DNA of 64,000 nt from Microvirga puerhi (GCF_020089865.1 NZ_JAIRBM010000008.1:62001-126000); one strand, 5' to 3'; shown: positions 26,971 to 35,618, numbered from the stretch's first letter. Translations and numbers: made by a program. The notes: generated by a model from the letters alone, not told the origin.

Positions 26971-28128
26971 ATGACCGGCCTGGAAACCTGGATCATCGAG
27001 CAAGGCCTGAGCGGGTCGAGCATCGGCACGCTCCTGACCGGTTTCGCCGAGCGGCTGAGCGAAGAGGGCATTCCGCTGGCGCGGGCCTATATCGCGCTGC
27101 CGACGGTCAATCCGACGATTCGCGTCTTCAACCATACCTGGATCCACCAGTCCGGCACGGTCGTCGAAGGTATTTCCCACGAGCGCAATCAGGAGGCTTT
27201 CGAGATCAGCCCCTTCGGCTTCATGCTGCGGGAGGGGTTGAGCGAGCGGCATTGGCGATTCGACCGGTCGAATGCGACCGAATTCGCGATCTTCGACGAG
27301 ATCCGCAGCCTGGGCGGGACGGATTATCTCGGGCATCTCGTGCGCTTCGAGAATGCCGGTGCGCCGGATCTGCGCGGCATCGCGGTTTCGTTCTCGAGCC
27401 TGCGCGAGGGCGGCCTCACGCCGGAGGAACTCGCGCGCATCGCGGGGCTCATGCCGCTGCTCAGCCTCGCGGCCTATCGGATCGGTCTCTTCGATCTGAC
27501 GGTCGGCATGCTCGATACCTATGTGGGTCTCTCCGCCGGCCGCCGGGTCTTAAGTGGCGAGATCCGGCGCGGATCCGGCGCCACCGTGACGGCGGCGCTG
27601 CTCTTTGCCGACCTACGCGGCTTCACGGCCCTCGCCGACCAGGCAGGGGCGCCCCTCATCGCCCGCCTCGACGAGCATCTGGAAGCCATGGCCGCCCCGG
27701 TGGTGGCCGAGGGCGGAGAAATCCTGAAATTCCTGGGCGATGGCCTGCTCGCGACCTTCGCCATCGATGAGGGCCGATCCCATGACGCGGCCTGTGCGGC
27801 GGCCCTGCAGGCTGCTGTTGCGGCTCTAGAGCTCAACGCGGCGGTGAATGTCGCCTATCCAGATGCGATGCCGCTCAGCCTCGACATCGCCCTTCACAGC
27901 GGCGACGTGTTCTACGGCAACATCGGAGCCGGGAGCCGCCTCGACTTCACGGTGATCGGCCCGGCCGTGAATGAGGTCAGTCGCATGGAGGCGCTGTGCG
28001 GCGCCCTCGACTGCGCGCTCATCATGTCTGCCACGGTTGCTGCCGCAAGCCCGCTTCCGGTCCGGTCGCTCGGGCCGCACCGGCTCCGCGGCGTGCCGGT
28101 GGAGCGCGAACTCTTCACCCTGACCTGA
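26971..28128 (+). CDS. Class III adenylate cyclase with unassigned N-terminal domain
   Basis: 385 aa. The C-terminal catalytic domain (about 200-365) has a full set of class III residues: metal Asp214 (LFADLRGFT) and Asp257 (KFLGDG), adenine-specifying Lys253 and Asp325 (LDFTVIG), and transition-state Asn334 and Arg338 (NEVSRME). This predicts cAMP synthesis. The N-terminal 190 residues are soluble, with no membrane segment, and resemble the sensor-like part of other rhizobial soluble cyclases; I cannot name a ligand. It follows the EamA gene by 45 bp. Confidence 0.9.
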   Translation: MTGLETWIIEQGLSGSSIGTLLTGFAERLSEEGIPLARAYIALPTVNPTIRVFNHTWIHQSGTVVEGISHERNQEAFEISPFGFMLREGLSERHWRFDRSNATEFAIFDEIRSLGGTDYLGHLVRFENAGAPDLRGIAVSFSSLREGGLTPEELARIAGLMPLLSLAAYRIGLFDLTVGMLDTYVGLSAGRRVLSGEIRRGSGATVTAALLFADLRGFTALADQAGAPLIARLDEHLEAMAAPVVAEGGEILKFLGDGLLATFAIDEGRSHDAACAAALQAAVAALELNAAVNVAYPDAMPLSLDIALHSGDVFYGNIGAGSRLDFTVIGPAVNEVSRMEALCGALDCALIMSATVAAASPLPVRSLGPHRLRGVPVERELFTLT

Positions 28129-28130
28129 GA

Positions 28131-28158
28131 AAAATCAGCGCCGTCACGGCGACGGCGC
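28131..28158 (-). terminator. Intrinsic terminator of the carbonic anhydrase gene
   Basis: On the minus strand GCGCCGTC and GACGGCGC form an 8 bp stem over five bases and are followed by TGATTTTTC. It lies about 50 bp after the carbonic anhydrase stop. The stem may also act in the other direction for the cyclase gene. Confidence 0.7.
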
Positions 28159-28207
28159 CGATCGATGTTCAAAGGTTTCGAATCATACGCAGCGGATGCT
28201 GCCGCGT

Positions 28208-28933
28208 TCAGACGAGCGAGACCTTGCCGGTGGCGAGGTCGTAGACGCCGCCGGCCACGAGGAGCTTCTTCTCGGCAACCCGGGTCTTCAGGATCGGCGA
28301 TGCGTTCTTGAGACGCTCCACGTTCAGCTTCACATTGGCGACGATGGCGGCAGCGGCGAGGTCCGACGCGTTCTCCTTCTTCGCCGCCTCGACGGCGGGC
28401 TTGAGGGCGCCGATCAGGTCGGGCAGGTGGCCGGGAAGCTCCAGCCCCTCGTTGACCACCTTGACCGCAGACACCAGCGCGCCGCAGCTGGTGTGACCCA
28501 GCACCAGGATCAGCGGTGCACCGAGGAACTGGGTGCCGAATTCGAGGCTCGCGAGCCCGTCGTCGTTCACGAAGTTGCCGGCCACCCGCACGACGAAGAG
28601 ATCGCCGGGATTCTGGTCGAACGCGAATTCCGGTGCGACGCGGGAATCGGAGCAGCTGACGATGGCGGCGATCGGGTGCTGAGATTGCGTGCGCGCGGCG
28701 CGCCCGGCCGAGAAATCCTTCTGCTCCGGTGTGTTCGCCACATAGCGGGCGTTCCCGTCCATGATGCGCTTGAGTGCGTCATCGCCGCTGATGGCGTTCT
28801 GCGGCGTGGTCTGCGCGAAGGCGCTTCCGGCCTTCAGGGCCAAGCCGGACGCCACGGCCATGCCGGCGCCGGCCATAAGAAGGCCGCGGCGGGAGAGATG
28901 CGGGGCCGATCCGGCCGAACACGTGTCACACAT
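28208..28933 (-). CDS. Beta-class carbonic anhydrase, Tat-exported
   Basis: 241 aa. A Tat-type leader (HLSRRGLLMAGAGMAVASG, cleavage near SAFAQ) precedes a beta carbonic anhydrase domain with Zn-site motifs SCSDSRVAPE and LGHTSCGALVSA. It interconverts CO2 and bicarbonate, here probably in the periplasm. The start is ATG 28933; the first residues MCDTCSAGSAPH carry two Cys before the twin arginines. It is divergent from the gene at 29117. Confidence 0.93.
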   Translation of the reverse strand: MCDTCSAGSAPHLSRRGLLMAGAGMAVASGLALKAGSAFAQTTPQNAISGDDALKRIMDGNARYVANTPEQKDFSAGRAARTQSQHPIAAIVSCSDSRVAPEFAFDQNPGDLFVVRVAGNFVNDDGLASLEFGTQFLGAPLILVLGHTSCGALVSAVKVVNEGLELPGHLPDLIGALKPAVEAAKKENASDLAAAAIVANVKLNVERLKNASPILKTRVAEKKLLVAGGVYDLATGKVSLV

Positions 28934-29116
28934 GATGGGACCTCTGGATGAAAAGGAGCGGCCAAGGCCGCGACGCAAGGGAAGAAGGAAGGGTTCCGGG
29001 GGCACTGATTCCCTTGCGACAGGTATACTTTCCGAGGTACTTCCTTAGGAGCAAAGTCCAAAACTTGCAGGGATTGCCGAAAGGCCGCTCCCGGCAGCGC
29101 AGGGGAGGGCCAGGCG

Positions 29117-30049
29117 ATGAGTCGGACGGTCCCGCAGAGCGATGCCCTGGACGTCGATTCTGCCTATGAAGAAGCGATCCGCTTTTGTGTCGACGCGATC
29201 CTCCGGATGCATTGGGGCGAGAAGCTGATCAACAAGATCTTCGGCCGCGCGTCGCAATCCCATGCGGCCGGCCTTGCGGTCATCATGCACTTTGAGGCGC
29301 TCGAGAAGCGGGGACGGCGGCCGACATTGGCCTTGGTCCAGGCGCAGATGGGAAAGAGCCGGACGCTGGCGGCCTTCTTCGGTCTCTTGCGGCTTGCCGG
29401 CTTTCTCCGCATCGAGATCGATCCTGCGGACCGGCGCCTGCACTATCTGGTGCCGAACGCGCCGCTGGTCGATGGCCTGAAGGGCTGGATCCTGCATCAT
29501 GTCCGCTGCTGCGAGATCATGAATCTGATCGAGCCGGGCTTTGCCGAGCGCGCCCGCGCGGATGAAGCCCTCTTCGGCTCCTTCATTGCCCGGACACGTC
29601 CAGTTCTGGAGCGCACGCGCCAACCGCCCGCGGAGGCAGAGAGCTGGACCTGGATCGACAGCCTCGATTGCGGCGACCGGGTCGGGCTTCTGCTCCTGCG
29701 CGGCCATTATACGGCGGCGGATGGCGGCGAAGCCTGGTTTCCGTTCAACAGCCGGCAGGTCGCCGAGAAACTCGGTATTTCCCATTCCCATGTCCGGAAC
29801 GTCCTCAACCAGGCGGAGGCGAAGGGGTTGCTGCGGCAGGATCGCCGCGGCAACGGGATCTCACTCTCGCCGCGATTCGTCGGCGAGGCGAGGGCCTGGT
29901 TCACGGCGTTCTGGGGATGGGTCGCCGCTTCCGTGGCGGCGACACCGCTTCCAAGGGAGGTCGAGGACGCTTCCGCCGGGGTCGAGGCCCTTGCCGCAGA
30001 TCCGGTCCGGACGTCAGCCTGGAACGCCGGGTGGGCCGTCTCCCGTTGA
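29117..30049 (+). CDS. Unassigned protein with winged-helix-like domains
   Basis: 310 aa, soluble, no signal. I cannot place it in a named family. Two segments look like winged helices: about 45-125 (LALVQAQMGKSRTLAAFFGL, then LLRLAGFLRIE) and about 190-260 (SRQVAEKLGISHSHVRNVLN, then QAEAKGLLRQ). The second reads as a MarR/GntR-like helix-turn-helix. A DNA-binding role is inferred. The start ATG 29117 has GGGGAGGG upstream. It is divergent from the carbonic anhydrase gene; no partner operon is evident. Confidence 0.8.
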   Translation: MSRTVPQSDALDVDSAYEEAIRFCVDAILRMHWGEKLINKIFGRASQSHAAGLAVIMHFEALEKRGRRPTLALVQAQMGKSRTLAAFFGLLRLAGFLRIEIDPADRRLHYLVPNAPLVDGLKGWILHHVRCCEIMNLIEPGFAERARADEALFGSFIARTRPVLERTRQPPAEAESWTWIDSLDCGDRVGLLLLRGHYTAADGGEAWFPFNSRQVAEKLGISHSHVRNVLNQAEAKGLLRQDRRGNGISLSPRFVGEARAWFTAFWGWVAASVAATPLPREVEDASAGVEALAADPVRTSAWNAGWAVSR

Positions 30050-30055
30050 GGCGCG

Positions 30056-30205
30056 TCAGCGGATCAGACCGAAGCCAACCACCGCGTAGGCGATGAGGAA
30101 GATCGCCACGAAGATGTTGAGGAAGCGCGGCGCCACAATCGAGGCGATGCCGAGGATCAGGGCGAGAAGCGGCAGGATGTTCTTGAGGCTGAAAGACAGG
30201 GTCAT
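30056..30205 (-). CDS. DUF3096-type small membrane protein
   Basis: 49 aa: two short hydrophobic helices around a conserved middle, LLALILGIASIVAPRFLN and IFVAIFLIAYAVVGFGLIR. This fits the DUF3096 family of tiny inner-membrane proteins of unknown function. ATG 30205 has AGGAG 5 bp upstream. It lies 33 bp after the SH3 gene on the same strand and ends convergent with the winged-helix gene. Confidence 0.8.
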   Translation of the reverse strand: MTLSFSLKNILPLLALILGIASIVAPRFLNIFVAIFLIAYAVVGFGLIR

Positions 30206-30238
30206 AGGGTCTCCTGAGGAAGGAAATCGTCGGGTCGA

Positions 30239-30772
30239 CTACTCGACCTTCTCGTTGGGATAGACGCCCCACAGCTTGTCCTGATGGACATAGCCGTCCA
30301 CGTCGCGGGCGCGTTCCAGGACGATCACGACGCGGCACCAGGTGCCGTCGCAGCTCCTGATGCTGGTGATCACGCCGGGCTGGAGCTGGGCGACCACGGC
30401 GCTCTTGTCGGTTGGGCTGTTCAAAACGGGAATCGGGGGAACATCGCCCTTGGCCCAGGGCATGACGAGGGCGGTTCGCCGGCCGGACAGGAGTGAGTGC
30501 AGGACCCATCCCTCGGTGCCTTCCGAATCACGGATGCGCCGCCAGGTCTCGTACTCGGCGACGATCTCGACCGGCAGGCCGGCCCGCTGGAACACCCAGG
30601 CGGTGCGATGATCCTTGGACGGGCCCTCGCGCAGGTTCACCCGGTCCGTCTTGAGACTCACATAGCGCGGCACCGGCAGGCCGGTGCCGAGGCGTCCGCC
30701 GGGAGCCTGCTGGGCGAAGGCCTGCGGAACGCTGAAAACCGTGAGGGCAAGAAGGAGAAGGATCCTGCGCAT
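30239..30772 (-). CDS. Exported bacterial SH3-domain protein
   Basis: 177 aa. A signal peptide (MRRILLLLALTVFSVPQAFA) precedes an SH3-like domain of about 45-110 (DRVNLREGPSKDHRTAWVF, then EGWVLHSLLSGRRTAL), and a second related unit to the C terminus with a Cys pair (SCDGTWCRV). Such proteins are periplasmic and may bind cell wall. It is divergent from the hydroxyacid dehydrogenase, a pairing common in rhizobia. Confidence 0.9.
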   Translation of the reverse strand: MRRILLLLALTVFSVPQAFAQQAPGGRLGTGLPVPRYVSLKTDRVNLREGPSKDHRTAWVFQRAGLPVEIVAEYETWRRIRDSEGTEGWVLHSLLSGRRTALVMPWAKGDVPPIPVLNSPTDKSAVVAQLQPGVITSIRSCDGTWCRVVIVLERARDVDGYVHQDKLWGVYPNEKVE

Positions 30773-30856
30773 GTTTCCTCGGGTCGGGTTTGTCTCGGGT
30801 CGCGCCTCTGGTAGAGAAGCTTGACGCGGGCCGCCACGCGGCGGCTCGTCGCCTTA

Positions 30857-30904
30857 GAGCATCGTGCGCAAAAGTGGACCCGGTTTTACGGTCACACGAT
30901 GCTC
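30857..30904. repeat. Family A palindromic repeat
   Basis: GAGCATCGTG at one end pairs with CACGATGCTC at the other; the core is CGCAAAAGTGGACCCGGTTTT. It lies with the next copy in the 275 bp between the SH3 gene and the dehydrogenase. Confidence 0.85.
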
Positions 30905-30916
30905 TCGTTAAAAAGG

Positions 30917-30968
30917 AAAGCATCGGGTGGGACCCGGAAGTGGAGTTCACTTTCAGGTCCGATGCTTT
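30917..30968. repeat. Family A palindromic repeat, variant
   Basis: AAAGCATCGG pairs with CCGATGCTTT, with GAAGTGGAGTTCACTTTC between them, itself self-complementary. It lies 12 bp after the preceding copy, giving a tandem pair of hairpins upstream of the dehydrogenase. Confidence 0.85.
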
Positions 30969-31047
30969 AGTGACTGAAACAGGGTTAAGGGAGCGTGAAA
31001 GCGCGCCCGGTTCCGGCGGTTTTTCGAGCGCGAGGCTTTGCAGGCCC

Positions 31048-32040
31048 ATGAAGAAAAGACCCATCGTCGTTGTCACCCGCCGCTTGCCCGACGTGATCGA
31101 GACGCGCATGCGCGAGCTCTTCGACACGCGGCTCAATCTCGAGGACGAGGCGCTCTCCCGCGAGGCCCTCGGCGAGGCGATGGCAAGTGCCGACGTGCTC
31201 GTGCCGACGGTGACGGACGAGATCGACGCCGCCCTGCTGGAGCGGGCCGGTCCGAACCTCAAGCTCATCGCCAATTTCGGCAATGGCGTCGACAATATCG
31301 ACGTGCCGGCCGCGGTCGCGAAGGGCATCACGGTCACGAACACGCCCGGCGTCCTCACGGAGGATACGGCCGACATGACCATGGCGCTGATTCTCGCCGT
31401 GGCGCGACGCATTCCGGAGGGAGCGCGGATCATCCCGGAAGGCAAATGGGCCGGCTGGTCTCCGACTTGGATGCTTGGACGGCGCATCACCGGAAAGCGC
31501 CTCGGCATCGTCGGCATGGGCCGCATCGGCCAGGCGCTCGCCCGGCGCGCCAAGGCTTTCGGCCTATCGATCCACTACCACAACCGCCGTCACGTGCCGC
31601 CGAAGATCGAGGCGGAGCTCGAAGCGACCTATTGGGAATCCCTCGACCAGATGCTGGCCCGCATGGACATCGTGTCGGTCAATTGCCCGCATACGCCGGC
31701 GACCTACCATCTCCTCTCGGCGCGGCGCCTGAAGCTGATGCGTCCCGACGCGATCCTGGTGAACACCGCCCGCGGCGAGGTCATCGACGAGGCGGCTCTC
31801 ACCCGTCTCGTCGAGGCCGGCGCCATCGCGGGAGCGGGCCTCGACGTGTTCGAGGAGGAGCCGGCGGTCAATCCGCGCCTCGTGCGCCTCGCCAAGCAGG
31901 GCAAGGTGGTGCTCCTGCCGCATATGGGATCCGCCACCCACGAGGGCCGCGTCGCCATGGGCGAGAAGGTGATCGTCAACATCCGCTCCTTCACCGACGG
32001 CCACAAACCGCCTGACCGGGTGCTGCCGAGCATGCTGTAA
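31048..32040 (+). CDS. D-2-hydroxyacid dehydrogenase (glyoxylate/hydroxypyruvate reductase type)
   Basis: 330 aa. The NAD(P)-binding motif is GKRLGIVGMGRIGQALARRA; the catalytic Arg, Glu and His are in NFGNGVDNID, LDVFEEEPAVNP and LLPHMGSATHEGR. The signature TARGEVIDEAALTRLVEAG is present. It probably reduces glyoxylate or hydroxypyruvate to glycolate or D-glycerate. The start is ATG 31048 (MKKRPIVVVTRRLPD); the frame upstream runs through repeats. Confidence 0.94.
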   Translation: MKKRPIVVVTRRLPDVIETRMRELFDTRLNLEDEALSREALGEAMASADVLVPTVTDEIDAALLERAGPNLKLIANFGNGVDNIDVPAAVAKGITVTNTPGVLTEDTADMTMALILAVARRIPEGARIIPEGKWAGWSPTWMLGRRITGKRLGIVGMGRIGQALARRAKAFGLSIHYHNRRHVPPKIEAELEATYWESLDQMLARMDIVSVNCPHTPATYHLLSARRLKLMRPDAILVNTARGEVIDEAALTRLVEAGAIAGAGLDVFEEEPAVNPRLVRLAKQGKVVLLPHMGSATHEGRVAMGEKVIVNIRSFTDGHKPPDRVLPSML

Positions 32041-32045
32041 GGCGC

Positions 32046-33305
32046 TTATCCGAGGCGCGCGGCGATCTCCTTCGCGGCCCGGTTTCCCTCTTCCCAGGCG
32101 CCGCCCACGGTGCCCCATTGCAGGCGGGACAGGGCCTCGCCGGCGAACCAGATCCTCTCTCCCACCGATTCCTTGAGGCGGTCCCGGATCGACACGAGAC
32201 CGGGTGGCACCACGGCCCAGGAGGCCAGCGACCACGGGTCGTGCCGCCAGGTGGTATGGCAGCAGATGCGCAAATGGTCGATGGCGCGGTGGCCGAAATG
32301 CTCGGCCAGGAGCGCGCGGACGTAGCGTCCGGGAGCGTCGGCATCGCGTCCGTCGAACCGGGAGGCGGTCGGCAGGTCGAGCTCGACGTAATGGAACGGT
32401 GCGCCGTCGATCCAGGTCAGGAGGCCCGCAGGTTCCTCACGATATCCGAGCAGACTCGCCAGGCGGTCCGGTCCGCGAAACGGCGCGTCCGGCCAGTGCA
32501 GCACGACATGCTCGTAGACGCCCTGCGTGAAGCCATGGATGGCATCCTGCACCGGGATCGGCAAGGCGGGCGTGAACTGCACACCGCCGCGTTGCAGCAC
32601 CATCATCGGCACGGTGACGATCACAGCCCTGGCGCGCAAGGCCCCGGCCGGCGTGTCGATCCGGACGCCCGGCCCGGCCCAGTCGATTGCCTGGACCGGC
32701 GCGCAAAGACGGATTCGCAGGCCTTCGGCCAGCCGGCCGATATAGGCCCCGAGGCCGCCGCGAATGAAGGAGTTCTCGCCATAGGCCATGTCCGGCACGT
32801 CGTGCAGGCTTACCTCGTCGAAGGGGCGGCCTGAGATCAGCCCCTCGGTCGCGATCACCCGGCGTCCGAAAGGGCCCATCGACGGAAGCACGCTGGCCGC
32901 AGCCCTGTCGGGTCCATGCATCGCCCGGCCGATCGCCGCGTCGGAGAGGGCAAAGGCGCGACCGAGGGATGCTTTCTGCGCCCGCGTCGCCGGCCGGCCG
33001 CGAATGAAGAGATGCCGTTCGCCCGGCGCCTGGCGCAGCGGTTCGCCCCGGGCATGGCCGAGATGCACCAGCGGGTTGATCGGCCCATTGTGGAGCCAAT
33101 GAGCGCCGAGATCGATCGGATGGCCCTGCAAGGATACCGTGTGAGCGCGCCCGCCGATTCGGTCCCGCGCCTCCAGGACGAGCGTGCTCAATCCCGCCGC
33201 CCTGAGCCGCCGCGCCGACCCGATCCCGGCCGCGCCGGCACCGATCACGACGACATCCACTTCGTCAGGGAGAGGGTGGGCTTCGGCTGTGCTTTCTGAC
33301 GGCAT
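32046..33305 (-). CDS. Flavin monoamine oxidase family protein
   Basis: 419 aa. An N-terminal dinucleotide motif VVVIGAGAAGIGSARRL, then LEARDRIGGRAHTV, the GG-doublet region typical of amine oxidases, and a C-terminal FAD motif with ERIWFAGEAL and GTVGGAWEEG. The amine substrate is not evident. The start is ATG 33305 because GGAGG lies 5 bp upstream; an upstream ATG at 33344 is possible. It ends 5 bp from the convergent dehydrogenase. Confidence 0.9.
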   Translation of the reverse strand: MPSESTAEAHPLPDEVDVVVIGAGAAGIGSARRLRAAGLSTLVLEARDRIGGRAHTVSLQGHPIDLGAHWLHNGPINPLVHLGHARGEPLRQAPGERHLFIRGRPATRAQKASLGRAFALSDAAIGRAMHGPDRAAASVLPSMGPFGRRVIATEGLISGRPFDEVSLHDVPDMAYGENSFIRGGLGAYIGRLAEGLRIRLCAPVQAIDWAGPGVRIDTPAGALRARAVIVTVPMMVLQRGGVQFTPALPIPVQDAIHGFTQGVYEHVVLHWPDAPFRGPDRLASLLGYREEPAGLLTWIDGAPFHYVELDLPTASRFDGRDADAPGRYVRALLAEHFGHRAIDHLRICCHTTWRHDPWSLASWAVVPPGLVSIRDRLKESVGERIWFAGEALSRLQWGTVGGAWEEGNRAAKEIAARLG

Positions 33306-33421
33306 CGGTTCCTCCACCCCTCGTCTTGCGAAGGGTGCGTTCATAAGTAAAGTCCGCCCCGCCCGTTAGGAGTATTCATGACCGATCCGAACGTTGTTCC
33401 GTCGCATCGGAAGGCCATCCG

Positions 33422-34153
33422 ATGCTGATGTCCTCCGTCTTCGCGGCTGCCCGCGACGTGTTCTCGCCGCCGCTGCGGAAGATCCTGTGGAAGTCGCTGG
33501 CCTTGACCGTGCTGCTGCTCGCCCTGGTCTGGGCTGGCCTGACGCATCTGATCGGCCTGTTTCTCCAGGGGCATCCCCTGAGCGCCGATTATCCGCTCAT
33601 CGACGGGATCGCGTCGTTCCTCGCCGGGGCCGGGATCTTTATCGGGCTCGCCTATCTGCTGCCGCCGGTCTCCGCGATCGTCGCCGGCTATTTCCTCGAC
33701 GATGTCGCCGAAGTGGTGGAGACACGGGACTATCCGGGCGAGAAGCCGGGCCGGGCGCTGCCGCTGGGCCAGGCCCTGTTCTACGGCCTGCGTTTCGCGG
33801 GCCTGTCGCTTCTCGTGAACCTCATCGCTTTGCTGCTGTTCTTCATTCCAGGGCCGAACATCATCGTGTTCTTCGCCGCCAACGCCTATCTGCTCGGGCG
33901 CGAATATTTCGAGTTGGCGGCGGGCCGGTTCTGGCCGCAGGAGGACGTCGCGCGCTTCCGCGTCGAGAACCGGCTGACGGTTCTGGCGGGCGGCGCGGTT
34001 CTCGCCGCCCTCGTTCTCGTGCCGGTGGTGAACCTTCTCATCCCGATCTTCGGCGCCGCAATGATGGTCCACCTGCACAAGCGGCTCATGATGCGCCGCC
34101 TCGCCGCGGGAGACGGGACCGGGCGTCTGGACGCCCGGAGCAGGCCGTTCTGA
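33422..34153 (+). CDS. EI24/CysZ-like inner membrane protein
   Basis: 243 aa with about six hydrophobic segments. LPPVSAIVAGYFLDDVAEVVE and the IPGPNIIVFFAANAYLLGRE segment match the EI24 domain, annotated in relatives as sulfate transporter family. Sulfate transport is known for enterobacterial CysZ only; no cys gene is here. The start is ATG 33422. It converges with the NDUFA9-like gene 12 bp further on. Confidence 0.87.
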   Translation: MLMSSVFAAARDVFSPPLRKILWKSLALTVLLLALVWAGLTHLIGLFLQGHPLSADYPLIDGIASFLAGAGIFIGLAYLLPPVSAIVAGYFLDDVAEVVETRDYPGEKPGRALPLGQALFYGLRFAGLSLLVNLIALLLFFIPGPNIIVFFAANAYLLGREYFELAAGRFWPQEDVARFRVENRLTVLAGGAVLAALVLVPVVNLLIPIFGAAMMVHLHKRLMMRRLAAGDGTGRLDARSRPF

Positions 34154-34165
34154 TTCGGGCTGCAG

Positions 34166-35185
34166 CTATTTCGGCGCCGGTCCCGGCGCCGCATTGCGCC
34201 GCAGGTCGAACTGGCCGGTCTTGCGGAAGCGCAGAATGTAGGACGGCACGATGGCCTCGAAGGAATCCGGGATGATGCCGATGCCTTCGAGCGTGCGGCC
34301 GTCCCGCCGGGCCTCCTCCGAGACCACGTTGTCGGCTTCGAGCAGAATGGCCTGATCGCGGGTCATGACGACGGATTCCGGCAGAAGGCCGAGGGAGATC
34401 CGATCGAGAAAGCCGAGCACCGTCCCTTGCGCCCGCGCCACCGGAGACGGCAGGGACAGGATCAGGCGGCTGCGCTCGGTGACGTCGAGCACGTATTGCA
34501 CGAGGTCGCGGAAGGTGCGGGTTTCCGGGCCGCCGCATTCGTAGATCTTTCCGCCCGGGACCTTGCCTTCCACCGCCTGGACAATGGCCTCCGCCACATC
34601 CGCCACATAGACCGGCTGCATACGGGTGTCGGCGCCGGCGAGCGGCAGCACCGGCAGCATCCGGGCAAGGCCTGCGAAGCGGTTGAAGAAGCTGTCGCCC
34701 TGCCCGAACATCAGCGACGGCCGGAAGATCACCGCATCGGGCCGGGCCTGGAAAACGGCTGCCTCGCCGGCCGCCTTGGAGCGCGCATAGGACGATTCGG
34801 AGCGGGGATCGGCGCCGAGGGCGGAGATGTGGACGAGGGTGGCATGCGCCGGGGCAAGCTCGGCGATCAGGCGGGGGCCATTGGCCTGGATCGAATCGAA
34901 GCGCTGACGCCCGCCCTCCTTGAGGATGCCCACCAGATTGATCACGTGGTCCGCGCCGGCGACGGCCCGCGCGACCGAGTCCCGGTCGCGGAGATTGGCC
35001 TGGACCCCCTGGATCTGCCCGACCGAGCCCTGCGCGAGCAAAGTCGCCCGGTTCGGCTGGCGGGTCGCGATTCTGATGCGGTAGCCGCGCTTGGCCAGCG
35101 CGCTGACCACGTAGCGGCCGAGAAAGCCCGAGCCGCCGAAGACCGTCACGAGCTGCTGCGCGGGCGTACGAATCGGGCCGATCAT
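34166..35185 (-). CDS. Complex I NDUFA9-like NAD(P)-binding protein
   Basis: 339 aa. Atypical SDR with VTVFGGSGFLGRYVVSALA, then VINLVGILKEGG and YARSKAAGEAAV. It matches the NDUFA9 subunit family of alphaproteobacterial complex I, and other members act as oxidoreductases of isoprenoid or carotenoid metabolism. The start is ATG 35185, with GGAGG 7 bp upstream. It is a single gene, with 210 bp to the tRNA behind it. Confidence 0.9.
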   Translation of the reverse strand: MIGPIRTPAQQLVTVFGGSGFLGRYVVSALAKRGYRIRIATRQPNRATLLAQGSVGQIQGVQANLRDRDSVARAVAGADHVINLVGILKEGGRQRFDSIQANGPRLIAELAPAHATLVHISALGADPRSESSYARSKAAGEAAVFQARPDAVIFRPSLMFGQGDSFFNRFAGLARMLPVLPLAGADTRMQPVYVADVAEAIVQAVEGKVPGGKIYECGGPETRTFRDLVQYVLDVTERSRLILSLPSPVARAQGTVLGFLDRISLGLLPESVVMTRDQAILLEADNVVSEEARRDGRTLEGIGIIPDSFEAIVPSYILRFRKTGQFDLRRNAAPGPAPK

Positions 35186-35346
35186 GGAATGCCTCCTGTC
35201 CCCAAGGACTTGGAAGAGGGCCGCCGGCCGGGACGCGCCCGGCCGGAGCAGCCTTGAAATGGAACCTGGCACCGTCTCTAGTCAAAGCCCGAACCCCTGT
35301 GAAGGGGCGCCGCACCGCCGAATGCAAAAAGGATCGCTCCAGGCGA

Positions 35347-35374
35347 TTGACGCGCCGCCCGCATGGCCTTAAAC
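35347..35374 (+). promoter_or_regulatory. Probable promoter of tRNA-Leu
   Basis: TTGACG and TTAAAC are separated by 16 bp and end 21 bp before the tRNA, leaving room for a short leader. Identified by eye. Confidence 0.5.
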
Positions 35375-35395
35375 GGTGCCTCGCCGTAAAGGCAT

Positions 35396-35480
35396 GCCCA
35401 GGTGGCGGAATTGGTAGACGCACTGCTTTCAGGTAGCAGCGGGTAACACCGTGGAGGTTCGAGTCCTCTCCTGGGCACCA
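35396..35480 (+). tRNA. tRNA-Leu (anticodon CAG)
   Basis: 85 nt including an encoded CCA. Acceptor GCCCAGG pairs with CCTGGGC; D arm with AATTGGTAGACGC; anticodon stem CTGCT/AGCAG with loop TTCAGGT, anticodon CAG reading CUG; long variable arm CGGGTAACACCGT typical of leucine tRNA; T arm with GGTTCGAGTCC. A T-rich hairpin region begins about 55 bp downstream. Confidence 0.97.
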
Positions 35481-35534
35481 TTCAAAAGAATGGTTTTCTA
35501 AAAGAGATCAATGTTTAGGTCCGTTGCGATGGCT

Positions 35535-35576
35535 CCCGTGGTGATACACGGGTGGTACAGGCGCCGGGCCTTTTTT
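35535..35576 (+). terminator. Candidate terminator after tRNA-Leu
   Basis: CCCGTG and CACGGG form a 6 bp hairpin, then after a short spacer a weak AGGC/GCCT stem runs directly into TTTTTT at 35571-35576. The stretch 35481-35766 holds this, the tandem repeat below and no gene I can support. Confidence 0.5.
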
Positions 35577-35618
35577 GTTTTTGGGATTTCCCAGGTTTTG
35601 TTTTTGGGGTTTCCCAGG
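35573..35618. repeat. Tandem direct repeat of 23 bp, two units
   Basis: The unit TTTTGTTTTTGGGATTTCCC plus AGG is followed at once by a second unit with a single A to G change. The sequence is far more T-rich than the window. Confidence 0.85.

Noticed and set aside
26047..27336. 446-codon minus-strand frame opposite the EamA transporter and cyclase
   Set aside because: Highly charged repetitive translation with no motif; both plus-strand genes are well supported.
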